Both the position numbers and the translations under genes were made by a program. A model generated the notes under the pieces. It did no database searches, was not told the DNA's origin, and worked only from the letters and a program-made list of their open reading frames with translations. A stretch of DNA of 64,000 nucleotides from an uncultured Eggerthella sp. (GTDB taxonomy: Bacteria; Actinomycetota; Coriobacteriia; Coriobacteriales; Eggerthellaceae): assembly GCA_900542065.1 (NCBI GenBank), contig UQLU01000006.1:71380-135379 (forward strand), read 5' to 3'. Every line of letters begins with the position of its first letter. Positions within the stretch are counted from its first letter, which is position 1. Positions 44,654 through 53,161 of this stretch are shown here, piece after piece.

Positions 44654-45376
44654 ATGAGTGCAATCGATGTCATAGAAGCAGTCCGTAAGGCGCGCAATGC
44701 TCCAGAGCCAGTGATTTGCGAGCGTTTTGATAATCTTGGTCGCAATGGAGCATATCGCCGAATAGGAATTATGGGAGGAACCTTCGATCCTATCCATAAT
44801 GGTCATTTAGTGTGCGCAGAACAGGTTCGCGAGGATTTTAAGCTTCATGCCATCATCTTCATCCCGACAGGGCAGCCAGTGTTTAAACGCGGCAAAAAAA
44901 TTGCCTCTGGTGAAGAGCGTCTTGCCATGTGTCGTGGTGCTATTGCGGATAATCCCTTTTTTGATGTAAGCGCTATCGAAGTGGCGCGTGAGGGTGATAC
45001 CTACACCATTGATACCCTTCGTACGTTACGGGCGCATTATCCCAGCAACGTTGAGCTGTTTTTCATAGCGGGAGCAGATGCCATAGCAAGTGTTTCCAAG
45101 TGGAAAGATTCAGACGAAATGGGAAAGTTGGCTCATTTTATCGGGGTGGATCGGCCTGGATATGAGCTTTCCGAAGAACGTCGCGCAGCCATTAAGGCAA
45201 GTGCTCCTGGTATCGATATCTCATTTTTAACAATTGAAGCGCTAGCAATTTCGTCCAGTGAGCTCCGTAATCGTCTAGAATCAGGACGTTCTATTCGTTA
45301 TCTAACTCCTCAAGTGGTTGTGGATCATGTAATGGAACATAAGCTTTACACGAACGAGGAGGCCATCCATGGCTAA
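44654..45376 (+). CDS. nadD: Nicotinate-nucleotide adenylyltransferase
   Basis: The enzyme adenylylates nicotinate mononucleotide to deamido-NAD, after the step made by pncB. The nucleotidyltransferase motif GIMGGTFDPIHNGHL is followed by FIPTGQPVFK and the C-terminal ISSSELRNRL motif. At 240 residues it has about 36 extra N-terminal residues before the motif; the start ATG has only a weak ribosome binding site, so a later start cannot be excluded. yqeK overlaps its end by 8 bases, the usual nadD-yqeK-rsfS order. Confidence 0.95.
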   Translation: MSAIDVIEAVRKARNAPEPVICERFDNLGRNGAYRRIGIMGGTFDPIHNGHLVCAEQVREDFKLHAIIFIPTGQPVFKRGKKIASGEERLAMCRGAIADNPFFDVSAIEVAREGDTYTIDTLRTLRAHYPSNVELFFIAGADAIASVSKWKDSDEMGKLAHFIGVDRPGYELSEERRAAIKASAPGIDISFLTIEALAISSSELRNRLESGRSIRYLTPQVVVDHVMEHKLYTNEEAIHG

Positions 45377-46091
45377 AAATAATGCTAGCAACGAAAAGAA
45401 AAAGCAAAGTTCACTACGAGAACCAACTGCTGATGAGCTTTCAGAATTTGCTTATCAGCCCACTGAAATTACAGGGTTAAACGAGAATAAGCCTTTCGGG
45501 TCTACTTCATATAAGTATATGAAGGGCTTGTTGATGCAGCGTGTTAATCCAGCACGTTATGTTCACAGCTTATCGGTAGCTAAAACGGCTCGTAAAATTG
45601 CCCGTGCATATGGCTATGACCCTCATGTGGCTCGCATGGCTGGTTTGCTTCATGACTGGGATAAAGCTTTATCTCCTACACGTTTGGCGGATCGCGTTAA
45701 GCACTACAACATTGCGGTTGATCCAGAGGTGGTAGAATCCACTCCTTGGGTCTTGCATGGTATAACCGCAGCTGCAGTTTTAGCTGAAGAAGCACCGCAG
45801 CTTGGAGAAGAGCTCTACACTGCCATCGCTCGTCATACGGTAGGTGCTCCCGATATGACTCCTTTGGATATGATTGTGTTTGTGGCAGATAAGATTGAAC
45901 CTACCCACGAAGTATCTGTTTATAAGCATTTGTATAAACAGATAGGTGATATTACCCTAGAAGAATTATTCTTTGGGGTTTTAAAAGAAAGCATGGCATA
46001 TTTAGTTCGTTCAGAAAAACCGATCACGAAAGATTCGGTTGTGGTGTGGAATTGGTATAGCCAGAAACGTAAGAAAAAGGAGAACAAATAG
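45369..46091 (+). CDS. yqeK: HD-domain hydrolase YqeK
   Basis: A 240-residue HD-domain phosphohydrolase. The domain starts at about residue 55 with RYVHSLSVAKTARKIA, then LLHDWDKAL (the HD pair) and HTVGAPDMTPLDMIVFVADKIEP. YqeK enzymes cleave diadenosine tetraphosphate symmetrically to two ADP. About 50 hydrophilic residues rich in Asn, Lys and Ser lead the protein, which is unusual for the family. It sits between nadD and rsfS, overlapping each slightly; GAGGAGG lies upstream. Confidence 0.92.
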   Translation: MAKNNASNEKKKQSSLREPTADELSEFAYQPTEITGLNENKPFGSTSYKYMKGLLMQRVNPARYVHSLSVAKTARKIARAYGYDPHVARMAGLLHDWDKALSPTRLADRVKHYNIAVDPEVVESTPWVLHGITAAAVLAEEAPQLGEELYTAIARHTVGAPDMTPLDMIVFVADKIEPTHEVSVYKHLYKQIGDITLEELFFGVLKESMAYLVRSEKPITKDSVVVWNWYSQKRKKKENK

Positions 46092-46540
46092 TGATAGAGA
46101 CAGTGGCAACCGAACAGCAGAAAACTTCTCGCGAGTGTGCGCTAATTGCCGCTCGTGCTGCTGATGAGCGTAAAGCAACCGACATTATGGTCATCAAGGT
46201 TGGTGATCTGGTTGATGTAACAGATTATTTTGTGATTGCTACTGGCGCCAATACTCCTCAAGTTGAAGCTATTTTGGACAATATTGAAGAAGCGCTTCGT
46301 AAAGAAGCGGGAGTAAAACCAGCATCGCGTGAAGCAACTAATGACCATTCATGGGAGCTTTTAGACTACGGTTCGTTTGTGGTAGATATTTTCCAACCTG
46401 AAGCACGCGATTATTATCGCCTTGAAATGCTTTGGAGCGATGCGCCTATTATTGACTTGACGGAAGCAGGAATTGAACATCCTGAATATTCTGAGCGTAT
46501 TGCAAAGCTTGTGGGCCACGTAGAAGAGGCTCGCAACTAA
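46091..46540 (+). CDS. rsfS: Ribosomal silencing factor RsfS
   Basis: A 149-residue RsfS/Iojap protein, which binds L14 on the large subunit and blocks joining under starvation. The DIMVIKVGDLVDVTDYFVIATGANTPQVEAI block and the DYGSFVVDIFQPEARDYYRLEMLW block are diagnostic. The start GTG at 46091 overlaps the yqeK stop by one base and is preceded by AAAAGGAG. About 30 residues at the C terminus extend past the usual end. It ends the operon; a very long hairpin lies 22 bases downstream. Confidence 0.95.
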   Translation: MIETVATEQQKTSRECALIAARAADERKATDIMVIKVGDLVDVTDYFVIATGANTPQVEAILDNIEEALRKEAGVKPASREATNDHSWELLDYGSFVVDIFQPEARDYYRLEMLWSDAPIIDLTEAGIEHPEYSERIAKLVGHVEEARN

Positions 46541-46561
46541 ACACTCAGATAAGAGATAAGT

Positions 46562-46779
46562 CGTAGTGCGTCTTTGAAAAGCATATGAGGTCGTAAAAGA
46601 TCGCGTTTTTCTTTATACCTATATAAAAGTTCAGCCCCAGATTAGCGAGGACAGAACTAGGGATAAAGTGAGTACTCTTCGCGTTATTTCCGCTGAACTC
46701 TTTAGGTATAAAGAAAAACGATTACGATCTGCTCGACTGACATAGGCTTTTCAAGGGCGCACTGTGGTTTTGAAAAGCC
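46562..46779 (+). repeat. Long near-perfect inverted repeat with alternative pairing (ncRNA, double terminator or miniature element)
   Basis: The 321-base gap between rsfS and the convergent membrane protein holds a long hairpin. AGTGCGTCTTTGAAAAGC-type bases from 46565 pair with GCTTTTCAAGGGCGCACT ending at 46763. AGATCG (46598) pairs with CGATCT (46725). The 17 bases 46604-46620 pair perfectly with 46704-46720, and AGTTCAGC (46628) with GCTGAACT (46692). The central part folds again through GCGAGGA/TCTTCGC. Some arm differences are G-T wobbles. In addition GGCTTTTCAA (46745-46754) pairs perfectly with TTGAAAAGCC (46770-46779), an alternative structure. Strand is arbitrary. Confidence 0.75.
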
Positions 46780-46861
46780 TGTAGCGGTTTTTATAGGAAA
46801 ACCTTCATTAAAACTTATCAATAGTATTTCAACTCAACCGCATCATGAATCGCAAAGGTGT

Positions 46862-47743
46862 TTACCCTTTCATTCCTTTACCAAAAAGTGCACGATCAAT
46901 ATAGGGAACTCCTTGCTCTAAGGAATAAGGGTTTTGTGGACTCATAAAAGTTCTTATGCGGACGGCACGTACAAAATACAGCGTCCAGAAGATTGTCCAT
47001 AGCAAGGCAAGCATTACGAGCGCCCAATGATCGCCAACAGCGGAGCTAGAATAGAGTGTCTCGGAAATGCTGTACATATAGTTTATGTTGATTATCTCTT
47101 TCAAGACGAATACAACAAAGTTTCCTATCGCAGCTATGAGGCCTGCAATTTGGAAAAAGCGCAAAAAGGAAACGTTGCGGGTAATAAGTTGAATAAGAGA
47201 AGCAATGATGATAATTGAATAAGCGATAAGGGTAGCTATCGCAACAAAGTTCGCGGTTGCTTCTAGAATGTAGCTTACTGAATAACCAGCGATGCCACTA
47301 CTGAGATTCGTGATTGAATAAAGGAAATTTTCCAGCGCATCAGGGAAGCCAGCCAGCATAAAGAAGACATAGATTGCTTGCATGATGATAAAAGCAAGCA
47401 AAGCGCCTCCGATTTTGCTGTACTCAGATAAAGCAAAAGGATTTGTCGGGTTTGTCGGAGGAACGTACGTGTTTTCAGGATAGTAAGAACTGCCCGAAGG
47501 GGGAGCTGGTGGCTGCTGATTTGCAACGCTTTGAGCAGGCGCAACAGGTGGCTGCTGCTGTGGAATAGTTTGAGTGGCTTGCGCAGGCTGTCCTTGGACG
47601 TTTTGATTGGTGTTTTGGACAGGCTGCCGCTGGACATCTGGATTAAGGTTTTGAACAAAATTCTGTTGAGTATTTTGATTGCCGTATTGAATACTTGGGG
47701 CTTGATTACCCTGATAATTCGTATTCTGTGGTTCTTGGTTCAT
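46862..47743 (-). CDS. Membrane protein with Gln/Pro/Asn-rich N-terminal segment
   Basis: I do not recognise a named family. The 293-residue protein starts with about 95 residues of low complexity, rich in Gln, Pro and Asn (NQNVQGQPAQATQ-like repeats), which should be cytoplasmic and disordered. Four or so membrane segments follow, for example around GALLAFIIMQAIYVFFMLAG and LIAYSIIIIASLIQLI. The layout resembles DUF2569-like membrane proteins of Gram-positives, but this is only a suggestion. The ATG at 47743 has GAGGTGG before it and is preferred over 47788. It lies downstream of the rlmD-like gene on the same strand, after a terminator. Confidence 0.7.
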   Translation of the reverse strand: MNQEPQNTNYQGNQAPSIQYGNQNTQQNFVQNLNPDVQRQPVQNTNQNVQGQPAQATQTIPQQQPPVAPAQSVANQQPPAPPSGSSYYPENTYVPPTNPTNPFALSEYSKIGGALLAFIIMQAIYVFFMLAGFPDALENFLYSITNLSSGIAGYSVSYILEATANFVAIATLIAYSIIIIASLIQLITRNVSFLRFFQIAGLIAAIGNFVVFVLKEIININYMYSISETLYSSSAVGDHWALVMLALLWTIFWTLYFVRAVRIRTFMSPQNPYSLEQGVPYIDRALFGKGMKG

Positions 47744-47820
47744 AGGTGCCACCTCGCAAAGGATAGGTATAGGTTTTGAACTATTCAAGGACCTTTAGAA
47801 ACCCATTGTATAAAGACCAA

Positions 47821-47864
47821 TATAAAAAGAACAAGAACTATATCTTCTTTAAGAGGGTCTTGTT
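47821..47864 (-). terminator. Terminator after the rlmD-like gene (minus strand)
   Basis: On the minus strand AACAAGA pairs with TCTTGTT around an inner TCTT/AAGA hairpin, followed by CTTTTTATA. It begins 3 bases after the methyltransferase stop. Confidence 0.65.
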
Positions 47865-47867
47865 ACG

Positions 47868-49190
47868 CTACCGTTGCAATATGCTAACGGTTTCTACATG
47901 GTAGGTTTGAGGAAATAGATCCACAGGTGTTGCCTTTATTAGCTCGTAGCCAACATTTTTAAAGCGGGCAATATCGCGTGCCCAGGTGGCAGGATCGCAG
48001 CTGACATAAGCTACCCGTTTGGCGCCAGTAGCAGCAATGCTGGCCGTAACACCTTTAGCGAGACCAGCACGAGGTGGATCAACGATGAGGGCATCTAATT
48101 CTCCAAGTGTGGGAAGCTCTCGTGCGCTATCGCCTCCGATAACTTCGATGTTGGTCATGTTTTCCGCTTCCATGTTGCGGCGCAAATCGCGCACACTTGA
48201 GGCGGCAGATTCGACCGTATACACAAAGTTACAGCGCTTGGCTAACGGTAGGGTAAAGGTGCCAGCGCCGCAGTAAAGATCAGCGACAATCGATTCTTCA
48301 TCAAGTTCCAGACCGTCTAATACTAGCTGGATCATTTTTTCGGCTTGTGCGGTATTTACTTGGAAAAAACTCGGGGCACTGATGCGGTAAGTGGTATTAA
48401 GGATTTCTTCACTCCAGTATCCTTTGCCGTATAAAGCTTCAACCTTTTTTACCTTACGTGCTTTTCCTTGATCAGCAATAACACGCACAATACTGGTGCA
48501 TTTAAGTGCGCTTTTTAGGGTATCGGCGGCTATTTTTCGTGGAAACGCACAAGGGTTGGTCCATAAGGCAACTTCAGTATCTTTCGTGCGCACACTATGA
48601 CGGATGCCAACACGAAATACTCCCAGATCATTGTGACCTTGCAGGTAGGCAAGCGCTCCACGCAGAGCACCAGGAGCTTTTTCTATTCCTTTAGCGCCGA
48701 GTGGACATTGTTTTGGAATAGGGGTGAAATTGCCCCCTTGTTGATGGAAACCTAAGGCGAACTTTCCCTGAGCATCAACACCAGTGGAAAGTTCGATTTT
48801 GTTACGATAACCCACTTCACGCTTTGAAGGGATACAAGGAGCAATAAGCTTTTCGGCAGCCTCGCGTTTGAAGCCACCGATGCGACTAAGTTGACTTACT
48901 ACATTTGCTCGTTTTGCTTCTAGTTGTGCAGAATACGACAGATGCATCCAGGGGCAGCCACCACAAACATCGGCGTGAGGGCAGATGGGTTTAACCCGCA
49001 ATGGGCTTGGTTCAACTATAGTTTGAACAACCCCTTCGCTATAGGAAGCTGTTTGGTGGGTTAGCTCAACATCAACAACATCTCCTGGTGCGGTTCTGGG
49101 AACAAAAATTACTTTTCCTTCATCTGAACGGCCAACTCCAGCTGCGCCATAGGCCATGGAATTAATGGTGATACGGAGAGGTGAAGTCAT
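47868..49190 (-). CDS. rlmD: RlmD/TrmA-family class I rRNA or tRNA uracil-5 methyltransferase
   Basis: A 440-residue methyltransferase that puts a methyl group on C5 of a uracil in rRNA or tRNA. An N-terminal TRAM domain (GAAGVGRSDEGKVIFVP) precedes the CPHADVCGGCPW cysteine group of the [4Fe-4S] site. The Rossmann part holds VADLYCGAGTFTLPLA for AdoMet and the PPRAGL and AYVSCDPATWARD blocks with the catalytic Cys. Which site is modified (RlmD, RlmC or TrmA) cannot be told, so the symbol is approximate. ATG 49190 fits the domain start; an in-frame ATG at 49286 has no ribosome binding site. Confidence 0.9.
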   Translation of the reverse strand: MTSPLRITINSMAYGAAGVGRSDEGKVIFVPRTAPGDVVDVELTHQTASYSEGVVQTIVEPSPLRVKPICPHADVCGGCPWMHLSYSAQLEAKRANVVSQLSRIGGFKREAAEKLIAPCIPSKREVGYRNKIELSTGVDAQGKFALGFHQQGGNFTPIPKQCPLGAKGIEKAPGALRGALAYLQGHNDLGVFRVGIRHSVRTKDTEVALWTNPCAFPRKIAADTLKSALKCTSIVRVIADQGKARKVKKVEALYGKGYWSEEILNTTYRISAPSFFQVNTAQAEKMIQLVLDGLELDEESIVADLYCGAGTFTLPLAKRCNFVYTVESAASSVRDLRRNMEAENMTNIEVIGGDSARELPTLGELDALIVDPPRAGLAKGVTASIAATGAKRVAYVSCDPATWARDIARFKNVGYELIKATPVDLFPQTYHVETVSILQR

Positions 49191-49294
49191 TGCGAGCCGC
49201 CTTTTTGTTCTGTTTAGTGCTATTTTGGGTTTACCCTGTGTAGTGGTTTCTTGTTGGTTTTCTTGCAGAAATGCAATCAATATCAATCATAACG

Positions 49295-49300
49295 TATAAT
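49295..49300 (+). promoter_or_regulatory. tRNA-Arg promoter -10 element
   Basis: A perfect TATAAT, 12 bases before the tRNA, with TGCAAT 17 bases upstream as a weak -35. Confidence 0.45.
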
Positions 49301-49312
49301 AGTATGACTTGA

Positions 49313-49388
49313 GCCCTCTTAGCTCAGGGGATAGAGCGTCTGCCTCCGGAGCAGAAAGTCGCAGGTTCGAATCCTGTAGAGGGCGCCA
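49313..49388 (+). tRNA. tRNA-Arg (anticodon CCG), CCA encoded
   Basis: The acceptor GCCCTCT pairs with AGAGGGC, discriminator G, CCA at 49386-49388. The loop CTCCGGA between TCTGC and GCAGA gives anticodon CCG, reading CGG. The T-loop GGTTCGAATCC is standard. A separate gene for this rare codon is normal for actinomycetes. Confidence 0.97.
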
Positions 49389-49461
49389 GCTTGAAAACGA
49401 ACAAACCTCAAAGCTGTGAGCTTTGTGGGTCAATTATGGTAATAGCAGTAAGGGGAACACT

Positions 49462-49995
49462 ATGGCTATGTACATACCTGAATATAAGCCCAATGGCAAT
49501 GAAATTGCGGTAGTAAAAACGTCTAAGGGCGATATTCGCGTTCAACTGATGGGTGAAGATGCTCCTATTCACGTAGGAAACTTTGTCGAGTTGGTCAAAA
49601 AGGGCTTCTATGACAACCTGAAGTTTCATCGCTATGTTCCAAATTTTGTAATTCAAGGCGGTTGTCCTAATACGCGCGATCTTGATTCTGAACAGGTAAA
49701 AGCTGCTGAAGGCAATCCTTTTGCAGGCCTTGGAACTGGTGGCCCTGGTTATACTATCAAGGAAGAATACACCACCAATCCTAACAACAAGCATTTAGAC
49801 GGCACCCTCGCTATGGCGCGTTCTCAGAATCCTAATTCTGCAGGCTCGCAGTTCTACTTCTGCTTAGGCCCTCAACCTTTCCTGGATTCAGGCTATACTG
49901 TATTCGGTCAGACGATCGAAGGCTTAGATGTTATCGGTCAGCTGCGTGTTGGGGATGTTATCGAAACCATTCTTATTGAAAACGCTAATGAGTAA
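49462..49995 (+). CDS. Peptidyl-prolyl cis-trans isomerase, cyclophilin type
   Basis: A 177-residue cyclophilin, speeding proline isomerisation during folding. The core runs from DIRVQLMGEDAPIHVGNFVELVKKGFYDNLKFHRYVPNFVIQGG, with the catalytic Arg-Phe-like FHRYVPNFVIQGGC, to GSQFYFCLG. There is no signal peptide, so it is cytoplasmic. AAGGGGAA precedes ATG 49462; a GTG at 49423 is in frame but not needed. No terminator is seen before the TPR gene, 89 bases downstream. Confidence 0.95.
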   Translation: MAMYIPEYKPNGNEIAVVKTSKGDIRVQLMGEDAPIHVGNFVELVKKGFYDNLKFHRYVPNFVIQGGCPNTRDLDSEQVKAAEGNPFAGLGTGGPGYTIKEEYTTNPNNKHLDGTLAMARSQNPNSAGSQFYFCLGPQPFLDSGYTVFGQTIEGLDVIGQLRVGDVIETILIENANE

Positions 49996-50084
49996 CTATT
50001 ACTGGCTAGTAATTTTTGCCTAGTGCAACGACACTAGGCGCTACGACTCTTCACCGGGATCGTAAGAGAGGAAACGAACCATAT

Positions 50085-51437
50085 ATGAACAACGAGATTT
50101 TCCAGCAGGCAAGAAGTGCATACGTTACTAAACAGTATGACGTTGCACTTGAAAAGTTTACCGAATGCCTGCAGGACACCTCAGTCTCAAAAGCTCCGGG
50201 CGAACTTGGTCTTTTGTATCATCAGATTGGTAATTGTCTTGTTAAGCTCAATGACCCTAATGAGGCAATTCATGCGTATTCGCAGGCACTAATTGATGAA
50301 TCTTATGATGCGCTTGGATCGGTAAGCTACAACTTAGGCATGGTATACGCATCTCAGTGCGATTTTGAGGACGCTATTACCAATTTCCAGTCTGCGCTGG
50401 ATGATTCGCGTTATCCAACGCCTTATAAAGCGTATCAAGCAATGGGCAATGCTTTGTTGAAGCTGGGTAAATCTGCTGAGGCAGGTGCAGCATTTCGCTC
50501 TGCAGCGCTCGATGAAATGAATCCCGATCCAACCAAGGCTCTTCTTAACTTAGGCGTTTGCTTCATGGCGCTTGATCGCCCTATGGATGCTATCGCTTCA
50601 TACGAAAGCGCTCTGCGATTTGATATGAAACCCGAAACGCGCAATAAGCTTTTTGCCAATATGGGCCAGGCTTATGTTGCTGATGGAAAGATGGACAAGG
50701 CGGTTCGTGCTTTTGAATCTGCATTGGCGGACAAAACTTATGTCTTCAACGATGCTGCTAATGTTGATTATCAGCGTGCGGTAGCTGCAGTTGCTTCTGG
50801 TGCCACGGGTGAACAGGATTCTATTGTTCCTGCAGATACTACTTCTCAAAATGATTTATCTGGTTTAGATGTTCCTGGTGATGGCGTGCCTATTGAGGCT
50901 CAGCCTTTAGCTCCATCAGAAATGGGAACTACCCAGATTTCTGAAACAAGCATCATGCGCAGTATTGCAGAGGCAGAGCAGAATAGTGATTTCTTTGCAG
51001 CTCAGCAGCAAGATTTTCAGGATTGGACACAAAACGCCAAGAAAAAGCATCGTCATCGTGGCTTGAAGATTTTCTTGGTCATTCTAATTCTTTTGGCTCT
51101 TGTTGGTGGCGCAGGCACCTATGCTTACGTACAGGGAATTGGTTTCCCTTCACAGCAGGATCAAATTACAGCATTGTTCAATGATCCTTCTAATAGTGAG
51201 GTATATGCATCCGATCTTGATGACAATGCAAAATCCCGTATTGCTGATATGGTTGCAACCTCAAGCACCATTACGGTAAATGGTACGACGAACAGCTTTA
51301 GTACTGCTGATGCTTATGTAACTGCCACCACTCAGCAGGGTGGAGAAATTCCGTATCAAATTTCTTTGGTGCGTGATGGATTGGGTTGGAAGATATCGAA
51401 CGTATCGCTGTCCTTTGCAAGCCAATCTGCTCAATAA
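50085..51437 (+). CDS. TPR-repeat membrane protein
   Basis: About 450 residues. Residues 1-230 are tandem tetratricopeptide repeats (for example GLLYHQIGNCLVKLNDPNEAIHAYSQAL), a helical protein-binding scaffold, which should be cytoplasmic. A linker rich in Asp, Gln and Ser leads to one membrane segment (about 328-348, IFLVILILLALVGGAGTYAY) and a small extracytoplasmic domain of about 100 residues I do not recognise. The topology suggests a bridge between cytoplasmic complexes and the envelope (inference). AGAGAGGA lies upstream of ATG 50085; GTG-type earlier starts are less likely. ndk follows after 73 bases. Confidence 0.85.
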   Translation: MNNEIFQQARSAYVTKQYDVALEKFTECLQDTSVSKAPGELGLLYHQIGNCLVKLNDPNEAIHAYSQALIDESYDALGSVSYNLGMVYASQCDFEDAITNFQSALDDSRYPTPYKAYQAMGNALLKLGKSAEAGAAFRSAALDEMNPDPTKALLNLGVCFMALDRPMDAIASYESALRFDMKPETRNKLFANMGQAYVADGKMDKAVRAFESALADKTYVFNDAANVDYQRAVAAVASGATGEQDSIVPADTTSQNDLSGLDVPGDGVPIEAQPLAPSEMGTTQISETSIMRSIAEAEQNSDFFAAQQQDFQDWTQNAKKKHRHRGLKIFLVILILLALVGGAGTYAYVQGIGFPSQQDQITALFNDPSNSEVYASDLDDNAKSRIADMVATSSTITVNGTTNSFSTADAYVTATTQQGGEIPYQISLVRDGLGWKISNVSLSFASQSAQ

Positions 51438-51510
51438 ATAAGAAAGAACCAGGACAAGAGTACGTCCTGTTTCATAACACAGTGATTTTTACCTACGAAA
51501 GGAACAAAGT

Positions 51511-51915
51511 ATGGCAATCGAAAAGACCTACAGCATGATCAAGCCTGATGGCGTTCGCAATGGTCATATTGGTGAAATTATTGCTCGTTTTGAACGCGCT
51601 GGTCTTACCATTGAGCGTATGGAAATGGGCATGGTTACCCCAGAACAGGCTGCTGCAAACTATGCAGAACACGAGGGTAAGCCTTTCTATGATGGTCTGA
51701 TTTCCTACATCACCTCTGGTCCTGTTGTAAAGATGGTTGTTTCTGGTGAAGGTGCAGTAAAGAAGTGCCGTTCTCTTATGGGCGCAACCAATCCTGCTGA
51801 AGCTGCTCCTGGCACCATCCGTGGTGACTTTGGTTTGATCATGGACGAAAACGTAATCCATGGCTCTGACTCCATCGAATCCGCAGAGCGTGAGATTGGT
51901 ATTTTCTTTAAGTAA
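51511..51915 (+). CDS. ndk: Nucleoside diphosphate kinase
   Basis: A 134-residue kinase that balances nucleoside triphosphates by phosphate transfer through a histidine. The KTYSMIKPDGVRNGHIGEII start, the GATNPAEAAPGTIRGDFG block and the active-site histidine in ENVIHGSDS are all intact. Length is normal. AAAGGAA precedes the ATG. A hairpin follows (51946-51974) before the cell-shape operon. Confidence 0.98.
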   Translation: MAIEKTYSMIKPDGVRNGHIGEIIARFERAGLTIERMEMGMVTPEQAAANYAEHEGKPFYDGLISYITSGPVVKMVVSGEGAVKKCRSLMGATNPAEAAPGTIRGDFGLIMDENVIHGSDSIESAEREIGIFFK

Positions 51916-51945
51916 ACACGATTTTTTGAAATAAGCGTGTATTTC

Positions 51946-51974
51946 ACGAGCCCTGGCGTTATGCTAGGGCTCGT
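51946..51974 (+). terminator. Possible terminator after ndk
   Basis: ACGAGCCCT pairs perfectly with AGGGCTCGT around an 11-base loop, but no T-run follows, so function is uncertain. Confidence 0.4.
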
Positions 51975-52039
51975 AGTATGTAGGAGAGCTGTTAAAATAA
52001 GTTGTTGCGTTCTTGTTTGGATACAGGAATTACGCAGTA

Positions 52040-52048
52040 TGGTAAAAT
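52040..52048 (+). promoter_or_regulatory. Extended -10 promoter element of the mreB operon
   Basis: TGG-TAAAAT, an extended -10, lies 41 bases before the mreB ATG. Confidence 0.5.
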
Positions 52049-52089
52049 TCATGTTTACGATTGCTCACAGATAGTTTTAAGGATGATGC

Positions 52090-53145
52090 ATGTCTTTCCT
52101 TGATTTTATACAGAATGCCACTTCGTCTAATTCATACGATATGGCTATCGACCTTGGTACGGCCAATACTCTTGTTGCTATTACTGGTCAGGGTATCGTT
52201 ATTAACGAGCCTTCTGTAGTTGCTATTGAGCGGAGTACCCATCGCGTACTGGCTGTTGGTCATGAAGCTAAGAACATGATCAACCATACGCCCGACACTT
52301 TTTCTGCAGAACATCCGCTCCATGATGGCGTTATTGCCGATTATGATGTTACCGAGGCTATGATTTCTGCCTTTATCAATAAGGCGGCACCTCGTCGTTA
52401 TCCTTGGCAGCCTAAGCCCCGTATCGTAGTATGCATTCCTTGTGGTGCTACTTCTGTTGAAAAGCGTGCGGTGTTTGAGGCTACTATTCAAGCGGGCGCT
52501 CGACAGGCTTATTTGATTGAAGAGCCCATGGCTGCTGCCATGGGTGCAGATTTGCCCGTTACGGAACCTACCGGTTCTATGGTTGTTGATATCGGTGGTG
52601 GCACTACCGAAGTTGCCGTTATTTCATTGGGCGGTATCGTAACTTCGTCTTCGCTGCGTCTTGCGGGCAACCGTTTAGATGAAGCAATTGCGATGCATTT
52701 GCGTGATCTTCTTGGAATTAAGATCGGTGAGCGCACAGCAGAAGTTATCAAGATTAAAATAGGCTCTATTCTGCCTTTCGAAGATGGTCGTGAACGTGAC
52801 ATGATTATCTCTGGGCAGGATGTGCTTACTGAACAGCCAAAAGAAGTTACTATTCAGTCCGAAGATGTTCGTGATGCGCTTCAGGCTCCCATTGATGAAA
52901 TGGTAGTTCACATTAAAGAAACGTTTAAGAAGACCAATCCCGATTTGGCTTCTGACATTATTTCGAATGGTATTTTGCTGACTGGTGGCGGTGGTCTGCT
53001 CAATGGTTTGGATCGTTATTTCTCGCAACAGCTTGAAATCCCGGTTTGGACGAGCGAAACAGCGCTTACTAATGTAGTAACAGGTTGTTTGAGGGTTTTG
53101 GAAACCCCAACAGCACTAAAGCAAATACTTATGAGATCAAAGTAG
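52090..53145 (+). CDS. mreB: Rod-shape actin homologue MreB
   Basis: A 351-residue bacterial actin that guides lateral wall synthesis. ATP-binding blocks are IDLGTANTLV near the start, VVDIGGGTTEVAVISLGG in the middle, and LTGGGGLLNGLDRYF near the end. A short basic-hydrophobic start (MSFLDFIQN) could act as a membrane contact. It heads an operon of mreC, mreD, PBP2 and RodA, as in other rods. An extended -10 (TGG-TAAAAT) lies 41 bases before the ATG. Mre presence implies elongated cells, unusual for many actinomycetes that grow from the poles. Confidence 0.97.
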   Translation: MSFLDFIQNATSSNSYDMAIDLGTANTLVAITGQGIVINEPSVVAIERSTHRVLAVGHEAKNMINHTPDTFSAEHPLHDGVIADYDVTEAMISAFINKAAPRRYPWQPKPRIVVCIPCGATSVEKRAVFEATIQAGARQAYLIEEPMAAAMGADLPVTEPTGSMVVDIGGGTTEVAVISLGGIVTSSSLRLAGNRLDEAIAMHLRDLLGIKIGERTAEVIKIKIGSILPFEDGRERDMIISGQDVLTEQPKEVTIQSEDVRDALQAPIDEMVVHIKETFKKTNPDLASDIISNGILLTGGGGLLNGLDRYFSQQLEIPVWTSETALTNVVTGCLRVLETPTALKQILMRSK

Positions 53146-53161
53146 GAGAATTCCGCATACA

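Noticed and set aside
46562..46779. 6S RNA as an explanation for the long hairpin
   Set aside because: 6S RNA needs a large open central bubble; here the stem is paired almost throughout. Not fully excluded, but not called.
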